A stretch of DNA of 9,077 nucleotides from CAYNXB01 sp964401045 (GTDB lineage: Bacteria > Pseudomonadota > Alphaproteobacteria > Sphingomonadales > Sphingomonadaceae): contig CAYNXB010000093.1 in NCBI GenBank assembly GCA_964401045.1, positions 1 to 9,077 on the forward strand. Reading direction: 5' to 3'. This document shows positions 1 through 5,043 of the stretch, piece by piece (within the stretch, counting starts at the first letter, position 1; each line of letters starts with the position of its first letter). Made by a program: the position numbers and the translations under genes. The notes below the pieces were generated by a model. It searched no databases, was not told the origin of the DNA, and worked only from the letters and a program-made list of their open reading frames with translations.

Positions 1-55
1 TCTCACCAATCGGCTTCATCTTCGCTTCGCGCGCTATCTCAATATCCGTCGGCAT
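1..55 (-). CDS. fhs: Formate-tetrahydrofolate ligase, N-terminal fragment (cut by window edge)
   Basis: Only the first 18 codons are inside the window; the gene runs out through the left edge. They read MPTDIEIAREAKMKPIGE, which matches the usual opening of bacterial formate-THF ligase (MPTDIEIA...KPI.EIA). The ATG at 53-55 has an AAGGA ribosome binding site at 62-66, 6 bases upstream. The family catalyses formate + ATP + THF to 10-formyl-THF + ADP + Pi, a reversible cytosolic reaction. It lies downstream of formimidoyltransferase and cyclodeaminase genes on the same strand, so here it could run toward formate with ATP gain, or it could feed formate into C1 metabolism. An intrinsic terminator at 104-134 separates it from the upstream genes, so its expression may depend on readthrough. 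The call rests on a short but distinctive N-terminus. Confidence 0.85.
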   Translation of the reverse strand, partial: MPTDIEIAREAKMKPIGE

Positions 56-103
56 TCAAAATCCTTCGCTGATGCACCCGCACCGACGGCTGGCTGCCGC
101 CTA

Positions 104-134
104 AAGAAAAAGGCCGGCGACAATGCCGCCGGCC
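104..134 (-). terminator. Intrinsic terminator between cyclodeaminase gene and fhs
   Basis: On the minus strand the arms GGCCGGCG (134 to 127) and CGCCGGCC (119 to 112) form a perfect 8-bp GC stem around a 7-base loop. TTTTTCTT follows immediately (111 to 104). This is a textbook Rho-independent terminator for transcripts coming from the cyclodeaminase gene. It ends 48 bases before the fhs start codon, and I see no convincing promoter in those 48 bases. Confidence 0.85.
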
Positions 135-188
135 AGTTGGTCCCGCAGGGGGAACATCGAGAGGGACCAAGGGGTGGCTCTTCTGGCC
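131..188 (-). promoter_or_regulatory. Nested inverted repeats upstream of the fhs terminator (candidate attenuator/antiterminator)
   Basis: The RNA read on the minus strand contains GGCCAG (188-183) pairing with CTGGCC (136-131). Enclosed by it, TTGGTCCC (170-163) pairs perfectly with GGGACCAA (144-137). The two 3' strands are directly adjacent, so the helices could stack. The inner loop is 18 bases, and a 12-base bulge (182-171) sits on the 5' side. Bases 131-134 of the outer stem are also the outer four pairs of the terminator stem at 112-134, so the two structures compete. The outer stem starts two bases after the cyclodeaminase stop codon, where a terminating ribosome would cover it. The pairings are seen directly; the switching role is inference. 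I cannot match it to a known riboswitch class. Confidence 0.45.
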
Positions 189-189
189 T

Positions 190-816
190 TCATCCCAAAC
201 CGCTGCTCACAGAACTGTAAATCGTGTCCGCCGAGGCGCGGCCGCGCCGATGCAGCGCGTCGATCTCCCGTACCGTCTGGGCGACGAAATCGGCGTCCTT
301 GATCGAAGGCAAATTGATGCGGACGTTCATCAAAGCGCCTTCAACACCGGCCATCGCCTGCTGGCCCGCCACTCCCAGATCGCTCAGCGCGTTCGTATTC
401 GATTTTCCGAGCAGGCGTTCCGCCAGGCCGAGCACTTCAACGCACTCCTGGGCAATGTCCTTGGGTGACTGGATTGCGCTCTGGTAGCCTTGCTGGATCG
501 CAGCGGCGCGGCTGGCCTTCTGATCCTCGGTTTCCTTGGGCAGCTTGAAGGCCGCCATCACTTCATTGAATGCCTCGGTATCCAGATCGATGCGCCGCAA
601 GAGGCTGGCCGACAGCCTGTCGGCTTCTCCAAGGACCGCGGCTGCCTCCTCCTCGAAAGCCTCGTAGCCCTTCTTGCCCGCGGTCAGGCGACATACCATC
701 GCAACAAGATTGGCGCCGAGCATACCGGAAAGGGCCGCGACACTTCCTCCACCCGGCGCAGGAGCGTTGGACGCCAGCACATCTCCGAATTCCGCAAGTG
801 TCATGTTCTTCAGCAC
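190..816 (-). CDS. fchA: Formimidoyltetrahydrofolate cyclodeaminase / methenyl-THF cyclohydrolase family protein (FTCD C-domain)
   Basis: This is a 208-residue stand-alone version of the C-terminal FTCD domain. In mammalian FTCD that domain converts 5-formimino-THF to 5,10-methenyl-THF + NH3; the related bacterial Fch proteins act as methenyl-THF cyclohydrolases. Near residues 18-30 it has the family signature PAPGGGSVAAL, followed by the all-alpha segment typical of the family. The usual length is about 200-215. I chose the GTG at 814-816 because AGGAG (824-828) sits exactly 7 bases upstream and homologues begin close to the MTLAEF segment. An ATG at 847-849 would add 11 residues but has no visible binding site. 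It follows the permease gene by 81 bases and is followed by a terminator before fhs. Whether it is mainly a deaminase or a hydrolase cannot be told from sequence; the formimidoyltransferase partner favours cyclodeaminase. Confidence 0.9.
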   Translation of the reverse strand: MLKNMTLAEFGDVLASNAPAPGGGSVAALSGMLGANLVAMVCRLTAGKKGYEAFEEEAAAVLGEADRLSASLLRRIDLDTEAFNEVMAAFKLPKETEDQKASRAAAIQQGYQSAIQSPKDIAQECVEVLGLAERLLGKSNTNALSDLGVAGQQAMAGVEGALMNVRINLPSIKDADFVAQTVREIDALHRRGRASADTIYSSVSSGLG

Positions 817-823
817 ATTGAGG

Positions 824-828
824 CTCCT
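824..828 (-). promoter_or_regulatory. AGGAG ribosome binding site deciding a GTG start for the cyclodeaminase gene
   Basis: AGGAG on the minus strand is 7 bases from the GTG at 814-816. The longer reading from the ATG at 847-849 lacks such a site and would place this motif inside the coding region. Confidence 0.6.
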
Positions 829-897
829 GTTCGGACCATGCGATGCCATCGCAAATTAGAGTTGCCACAGATCGAGCCGCCTTGCGGCCAGGCGACG

Positions 898-2520
898 TCA
901 CGCCGGAATGAATATCCCGCTCCAGAAGATGATGTAGCCCGCCGCCATCGCCAGAACCCCACCGGCGAGAGCAAGATAAGGGAGCATACCCGCGCGGGTG
1001 GGGCCGACGTCGTCCTCTCCTTCGGGGACCAGGTCGCTGAGCATCTCCCTGGGGAACTGCCCCTTGTCGACGACATAGTGTCGCCAGCAGAAAAACGGGA
1101 CAGAGATGAACGCCGCACCCAAACCGATCCACAGGATGCCAGGTCCCCATACGTCAGCGCCGGCTCCGATGAGGAATGCGTTGAAAAAGGCCAGGCAAGC
1201 ACCGATCACAAACAACACGGGCGGCGTGCGGTACGGGCGCTTTACCCGCGGATTGTCGATCCGGTGGATCCAGCCGGCGTTGAGGTTCAGGTAGTGGAAC
1301 AGGACGTAATTGACGGACGATACGGCCAGAACGAAGAGATAATCCGACAGCAGCAAAAGCAGAGCGTTGAACGCGAGGTCGGTCCACATCGCATATGTCG
1401 GGATGCCATGCTTGTTCAGATGCCCGAGGTACTTCGGCATCCAGCCGTCACGGCCGCCTTCGTAAAGCGTGCGCGACGACCCCGCCATCGCAGTCATGAT
1501 CCCGAGGAACAGGGTGAATGTCAGGAACACCACAATCAGCTTGGTGGCGAACGCGCCGGCGTTGACCATGCTCGCAAGGCCGACCCCGACCCCCTCGCCG
1601 GTAACGATGCCGGGCTGCATCATGTATTCAGTCCCAAGCACGCCCTGGAAGACGAACGGCACGAGCGCGTACAGGAGGATGCAGATGATCCCCGACCAGA
1701 TCATGGCCTTTGGCGCATCCTTACCGGGATCCCTGAATTCGCTCATATAGCAGACCGCGGTCTCGGCAGCGTAAGTCGACCATGCCGCAAGCATCAGGCC
1801 GCCGATCACCAGCCTCCAACCCTCCATGTCCCACGCGCCGTTCAGCGGCACGAACGGGGTAAAGTTGGCGGGCTCGAAGCGCCCGTTGAAGAACGGAATC
1901 ACGGACACGAACACGAGCGGCAGAAGGCCGCCGATAGTAAGGAGCGTCGCCGCTCGCGCGGTCCTCAGGATGCCGGCGTGCTGCACACTCCAGACCGCGA
2001 TCATGATGATGATGCCGAGAACGAACTGGGCGTTGATGCGCAACGACAGGTTTGGCTGGATGGACGACAAGTCTGCGAGCGTGATGCGCCACAGCAGGAT
2101 CGGATGATCGGGCGGCAGGAAGATCGACAGGAAGTAGCCGGCCGCCAGCCCTGAGCCGATCGCAAGGATCGGGCTCCAGGCAAGCCAGTTCGAGAAGATC
2201 GACATCGGCGCCACGATCTTGCTGTAGCGAACCCATGCCGTGGCCCCGTGGACCGCGGTTCCGCCTGACTTGTGCGGGTGGAGCCCTGCGATTTCCATGT
2301 AAACAAACAGCTCGAGGAAACCCAACAGGACCGAGGCGGTCCATACGAGAGGTGAGATCGTACCGACAACCGCGGCGAGTCCGCCGAGGTTGAACATTAC
2401 GAGTGCAGGAGAACCGGCAGCGATGAAAACGACCTGCAACCAATTCACGTCGCGCCGCATTTTCGGCTCTGCGACGACAGGTTGCTCGAAGCGATCGGAC
2501 TCAATTGACGTAGAAGCCAT
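898..2520 (-). CDS. APC-superfamily amino acid permease
   Basis: A 540-residue integral inner-membrane protein with roughly 12 or more hydrophobic helices. The cytoplasmic N-terminus (about 25 residues) leads into a first helix containing GSPALVMFNLGG, the position of the glycine-rich substrate-binding break in APC transporters. Another family hallmark is SSRTLYEGGRDGWMP in the second half, the SSR.LY...RDG.(L/M)P loop of amino acid permeases. The ATG at 2518-2520 has a GGGGGA ribosome binding site about 7 bases upstream. It lies 62 bases after the formimidoyltransferase gene and 81 bases before the cyclodeaminase gene, on the same strand and probably in one transcript. The placement between the two FTCD halves suggests import of the pathway substrate, for example formiminoglutamate, histidine or another formimino compound. 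That is inference from context; the sequence alone does not fix the substrate. Confidence 0.9.
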   Translation of the reverse strand: MASTSIESDRFEQPVVAEPKMRRDVNWLQVVFIAAGSPALVMFNLGGLAAVVGTISPLVWTASVLLGFLELFVYMEIAGLHPHKSGGTAVHGATAWVRYSKIVAPMSIFSNWLAWSPILAIGSGLAAGYFLSIFLPPDHPILLWRITLADLSSIQPNLSLRINAQFVLGIIIMIAVWSVQHAGILRTARAATLLTIGGLLPLVFVSVIPFFNGRFEPANFTPFVPLNGAWDMEGWRLVIGGLMLAAWSTYAAETAVCYMSEFRDPGKDAPKAMIWSGIICILLYALVPFVFQGVLGTEYMMQPGIVTGEGVGVGLASMVNAGAFATKLIVVFLTFTLFLGIMTAMAGSSRTLYEGGRDGWMPKYLGHLNKHGIPTYAMWTDLAFNALLLLLSDYLFVLAVSSVNYVLFHYLNLNAGWIHRIDNPRVKRPYRTPPVLFVIGACLAFFNAFLIGAGADVWGPGILWIGLGAAFISVPFFCWRHYVVDKGQFPREMLSDLVPEGEDDVGPTRAGMLPYLALAGGVLAMAAGYIIFWSGIFIPA

Positions 2521-2582
2521 GCCGGTTCCCCCGAATTGTCAGTAAAGATCACCTCGATGTCGAAACAGACGTCCCACCTCGA

Positions 2583-3524
2583 TCAGTCCTGCAGATCGAG
2601 CAGGTGGTTTTCGAGGATCTGGCTCTTGTAGTCCCACGGGCCGTTGATCGCTTCGAGCTGAAGGTACCACTCGGCGGTCTGGACCAGCACCTCGGCAGAG
2701 ATGGTGCCGCAAACCTGCCCGGCGAGAACGTTTACGCCATAGCGTGCGGCTTCCGCCTTCAGCAGGTTGTAGACGCGGTGCAGCGGAGTCTTCGTCGGGT
2801 TGCTGACCTCACAAGAGACGACCGTGCAGGCCTTGCCCGTGCGGCGGTGAGTGTTGGGCAGCCCGATGACGCCCTGGATATTGGTGAAGCCGCCGGTCCG
2901 GCCGCGCACGAAGCTTGCCAGCTTCTTCGCGATCGCCACGTCGGTCGTGTCGAGCACGACGTTGAAGTACGCATCATGCTCCTGAAGCGCGCCAACGATC
3001 GTTGCGCCCGCAGTGGGATGAAGCCTGGCAGGACCAAGATCGGGCGCCCTGCTCGGATCGGTCAGCACGGCGTCGCGCAAACCTTCGTAGTTGCCTTTCC
3101 GGATCGCGGTCAGACCCTCGCGATCGGGCCTCCGCGCGTTCTTTCCGGTGAAGTAGATCGGCACCCCGTGCCGCTTGAACAGTTCGCTCCCGAGGTCCTC
3201 GGCGAACGCCTGGCACTCTTCAATCGTGATGCCCTTTGCGGGATAAATCTCGATCGTGTCGACAGCGCCAATCCGCGGGTGGTGCCCGTTCTGCTGCTCC
3301 ATATCGATCAGCTCGTAGGCTTTGGCCGCCGCATTCAGCAGGACTTCACGCATCTCCTCGGGACGGCCGAGCAGTTCCACCGGCAAACGATCGAAATCGG
3401 GATCGGGCTCATAACCAATAAGCTTGACGCCAGGCTTGTCACGGCACTCGCCGATAATAGCTTCAATTACATCTTTGCGTGTACCGTCGCTGAAGTTTGG
3501 ATCGGAGAGTATGAACTGCGACAC
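2583..3524 (-). CDS. ftcD: Glutamate formimidoyltransferase (stand-alone FTCD N-domain)
   Basis: A 313-residue cytosolic enzyme that transfers the formimino group of N-formimino-L-glutamate to tetrahydrofolate, giving 5-formimino-THF and glutamate; this is a late step of one histidine degradation route. The length matches the formiminotransferase N and C subdomains without the cyclodeaminase domain. The segment GHHPRIGAVDTIEIYP (residues 80-95) matches the conserved G.HPR.GA.D motif. Its His82 aligns with the His82 proposed as catalytic in mammalian FTCD. Further family features are FTGKNARRPDREGL (about 125-138) and VRGRTGGFTNIQGVIG in the C subdomain. The start is GTG at 3522-3524, with a perfect AAGGAGG 7 bases upstream. 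It is the first gene of the minus-strand cassette and is divergent from a TetR-type regulator. No hutH, hutU or hutI is in the window, so a link to histidine is not shown here. Confidence 0.95.
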   Translation of the reverse strand: MSQFILSDPNFSDGTRKDVIEAIIGECRDKPGVKLIGYEPDPDFDRLPVELLGRPEEMREVLLNAAAKAYELIDMEQQNGHHPRIGAVDTIEIYPAKGITIEECQAFAEDLGSELFKRHGVPIYFTGKNARRPDREGLTAIRKGNYEGLRDAVLTDPSRAPDLGPARLHPTAGATIVGALQEHDAYFNVVLDTTDVAIAKKLASFVRGRTGGFTNIQGVIGLPNTHRRTGKACTVVSCEVSNPTKTPLHRVYNLLKAEAARYGVNVLAGQVCGTISAEVLVQTAEWYLQLEAINGPWDYKSQILENHLLDLQD

Positions 3525-3531
3525 TACAAAA

Positions 3532-3538
3532 CCTCCTT
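3532..3538 (-). promoter_or_regulatory. AAGGAGG ribosome binding site for the GTG start of ftcD
   Basis: This is a full Shine-Dalgarno complement, AAGGAGG, on the minus strand with a 7-base spacer to GTG at 3522-3524. It is the strongest ribosome binding site in the window and fixes the start, suggesting high translation once the cassette is transcribed. Confidence 0.85.
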
Positions 3539-3690
3539 ATACAGGCGAACGCACACAAAATTTACGTACATCTTCGGCTCGCCAATTGGATTCATCCCAA
3601 TGACGATGACCGTATCGCAATGTCGTTCAGATGATTGGGCAAAGCCGGACTAAAGGGACACGCATCACCTCCGCCAATTCACTCTTTGTA

Positions 3691-3800
3691 TGGTCAAGCT
3701 ACGCGAGTCGAAAAAATAATCAACCGATTAATTTACCGCCTCAAGCCGGCTTGCCACAGTGGTCAAGCGCGCCGGGCGCGGATATGGGCGGGCAAGCGCT
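3691..3800. promoter_or_regulatory. Candidate operator cluster between ftcD and the TetR-type gene
   Basis: The 296-base divergent gap (3525-3820) has no gene that I can support. Its right half holds the half-site CAAGC on the plus strand at 3695, 3742, 3764 and 3793. Two copies share TGGTCAAGC (3691-3699 and 3760-3768), and two extend to CAAGCGC (3764 and 3793). The copy at 3742 belongs to a perfect 12-bp palindrome, CAAGCCGGCTTG (3742-3753). A weak plus-strand promoter for the regulator is possible: TGGTCA at 3691-3696 and AATAAT at 3715-3720, with 18 bases between. TetR proteins normally bind such short dyads beside their own gene. Binding here by the adjacent regulator is inference. I find no clear minus-strand promoter. 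Confidence 0.4.
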
Positions 3801-3820
3801 GAAAGGGGTCTTGTCAGATA

Positions 3821-4540
3821 ATGCCGCGGAATACCGGACAATCGCACCCAGGCGGAACGCCCGGGCGAACACGGCGCGCGCGGCCGGGAGAAGCACCGGC
3901 GGAAAAAAGGCGACTCGGACGGCGCGCGTCGAGCCAGCCAAGGCTATCCGCCGGCGATCTTGCTCAAGTCGCGCTCGATCTGTTCGCCGAACGCCATTAC
4001 GCGTCCGTTTCGATTAAGGAGATCGGCCGCGCGGCTGGCGTCAATTCCGCGATGATCTACTACCATTTCGGGAGCAAGGAGGGCCTCTTCGCGGCAGCCA
4101 TCCAAAATGCGATCGACGAGGCTTTCCAGCTGTTCGAAGAGCAGCAGCACATCGATGACCACGAGAACGCGATGGCGGCCATCGACGCCTGGTTCGACAC
4201 GCATGTGATCCTGCACAAGCGGCTTCGCAACGTGGTGAAGATCAGCCTCGATGCAAGCAGCCTGGCGAACGTCAGCCCGGACGCGATAGGCGCCATCACC
4301 GGGTTCTACGCCCATGAGATGGACATTCTTCAGAGCTTCATTCGCAGGGGCGTCGAAACCGGCCTGTTCCAACCGGTCGATGTCACCGCGGTCGCAACTA
4401 TGATCTCCACCAGCCTCGACGGGATCATGGCGCGTTCGCTGATCCTCGACGACTTCGACATGCCGGGCACAGTGGAAGAGTTCAAAACGGCAGTAAGCCT
4501 GCGGCTTGGCTGGCGCCGTAAGGAAACGCCGCAAAGGTAG
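3821..4540 (+). CDS. TetR/AcrR-family transcriptional regulator
   Basis: A 239-residue one-component repressor. The N-terminal DNA-binding domain covers about residues 42-92: the LAQVALDLFAERHYASVS helix, then the helix-turn-helix SIKEIGRAAGVNSAMIYYHF and GSKEGLFAAAI, the classic TetR pattern. The remaining 145 residues are the variable all-helical ligand-binding and dimer domain, whose ligand cannot be predicted. The first 41 residues are an unusual Arg-, Gly- and Pro-rich extension. No other start codon is in frame before the DNA-binding domain, so either the extension is real or the start is non-canonical. The ribosome binding site is weak (AAAGGGG at 3801-3807, about 13 bases away). It is divergent from the formimino cassette, making it the likely local regulator. 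Its 3' end faces the gdx gene with only 15 bases between. Confidence 0.92.
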   Translation: MPRNTGQSHPGGTPGRTRRARPGEAPAEKRRLGRRASSQPRLSAGDLAQVALDLFAERHYASVSIKEIGRAAGVNSAMIYYHFGSKEGLFAAAIQNAIDEAFQLFEEQQHIDDHENAMAAIDAWFDTHVILHKRLRNVVKISLDASSLANVSPDAIGAITGFYAHEMDILQSFIRRGVETGLFQPVDVTAVATMISTSLDGIMARSLILDDFDMPGTVEEFKTAVSLRLGWRRKETPQR

Positions 4541-4555
4541 GCAGTTCTCGCGTCG

Positions 4556-4882
4556 TCAGGCGGGTGTCGCGACCCGCATCAAGACCAACCCCGCGACGAT
4601 GAGCAACGCGGCCGCGATGCGCAGCGCAGTCACCGGTTCTCCCAAGACCGCTACGCCGACGACGAATGCGCCCACCGCCCCAATCCCGGTCCACATCGTA
4701 TAGGCTGTGCCAAGCGGCAGAACCCGCATCGACCACGCCAGCAGCGTGCAGCTTATGATCATCGCCACGGCTGTCACGATGGATGGGCCCAGCCGTGTAA
4801 ATCCGTTCGATTGCTTCATTGAGTACGCCCAAGCGACCTCGAACAAGCCTGCTAAGAATATCATGACCCAGGGCATAGGCAC
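4556..4882 (-). CDS. gdx: Small multidrug resistance transporter, Gdx/SugE subtype (probable guanidinium exporter)
   Basis: A 108-residue protein with four transmembrane helices, the full size for SMR antiporters, which work as antiparallel dimers exchanging substrate for protons. Glu15 in the first helix (AGLFEVAWAYSMK) is the essential acidic residue. Trp18, Tyr61 and Trp64 sit at the spacing seen in guanidinium exporters. The segments NGFTRLGPS and LPLGTAYTMWTGIGAVGAF are diagnostic of SugE/Gdx rather than EmrE-type members. Gdx proteins export guanidinium, and some carry small quaternary ammonium compounds. The ATG at 4880-4882 has GGAGAGG about 5 bases upstream. The leader is structured (hairpin with an ACGG loop), which matters because many gdx genes are controlled by guanidine riboswitches. 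It is convergent with the TetR-type gene and 161 bases downstream of the phospholipase gene. Confidence 0.93.
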   Translation of the reverse strand: MPMPWVMIFLAGLFEVAWAYSMKQSNGFTRLGPSIVTAVAMIISCTLLAWSMRVLPLGTAYTMWTGIGAVGAFVVGVAVLGEPVTALRIAAALLIVAGLVLMRVATPA

Positions 4883-4897
4883 CTCTCCAGCACAGCG

Positions 4898-4935
4898 CCG
4901 GGCCGTCCCGGACTTCGTACCCGCGGAGGGGACGG
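4898..4935 (-). promoter_or_regulatory. Structured gdx leader: hairpin with ACGG loop and competing pairing
   Basis: On the minus strand CCGGG-ACGG-CCCGG (4911 to 4898) is a perfect 5-bp hairpin with an ACGG tetraloop, ending 15 bases before the gdx start codon and close to its ribosome binding site. Guanidine-II (mini-ykkC) riboswitches consist of two such hairpins with ACGR loops. Here only one is well formed: an ACGA at 4918-4915 lacks a good stem. In addition CCGTCCC (4935-4929) is fully complementary to GGGACGG (4909-4903), which would break the hairpin. The resemblance is partial, so this is at best a degenerate or half guanidine-II element. Confidence 0.3.
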
Positions 4936-4943
4936 GAACGTGG

Positions 4944-4955
4944 TCACCGCGGTGA
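4944..4955. promoter_or_regulatory. Perfect 12-bp palindrome at the predicted gdx transcription start
   Basis: TCACCGCGGTGA is fully self-complementary. It lies just downstream of the candidate -10 box at 4958-4963, where a repressor would block transcription initiation. It could be an operator for an unidentified regulator. Short GC palindromes also occur by chance in such DNA. Confidence 0.3.
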
Positions 4956-4957
4956 TC

Positions 4958-4986
4958 GAGATACGAAATTGCGGGTGCCAGATCAA
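4958..4986 (-). promoter_or_regulatory. Candidate sigma-70-type promoter for gdx
   Basis: On the minus strand TTGATC (4986-4981) and TATCTC (4963-4958) are separated by 17 bases, matching 4 of 6 and 3 of 6 consensus positions. Transcription would begin near 4951, giving a leader of about 70 bases that includes the ACGG-loop hairpin. The match is moderate and unproven. Confidence 0.3.
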
Positions 4987-5043
4987 CCGAAGCGCCCGAC
5001 CTTCCTGCTCACTTCCCCGGCGCGTCGCCGCGGCGCCCGTGGT

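Noticed and set aside
1998..2017. A short ATG/ATC-type triplet run resembling a microsatellite.
   Set aside because: It encodes a run of Ile/Met in a permease membrane helix and is explained by coding.
490..2154. A 554-codon open frame on the plus strand opposite the permease and cyclodeaminase genes.
   Set aside because: It is the mirror of GC-rich coding sequence on the minus strand, has no recognisable domain, and is very rich in Arg, Asp, Glu and His, as such mirror frames are.
2604..3653. A 349-codon plus-strand open frame opposite ftcD.
   Set aside because: It lies fully antisense to a well-supported enzyme gene and shows no family motif; it is a shadow frame.
3634..3672. A 12-codon leader-peptide-like frame on the minus strand upstream of ftcD, preceded by GGAGG.
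   Set aside because: The GGAGG-to-ATG spacing is only two bases, the peptide has no run of a regulatory amino acid, and no paired terminator follows.
4560..4577. A GCGGGT/ACCCGC hairpin at the convergent ends of the TetR-type and gdx genes.
   Set aside because: The stem is only 6 bp, lies inside the gdx coding end and has no T-run on either side, so it is not a supportable terminator.
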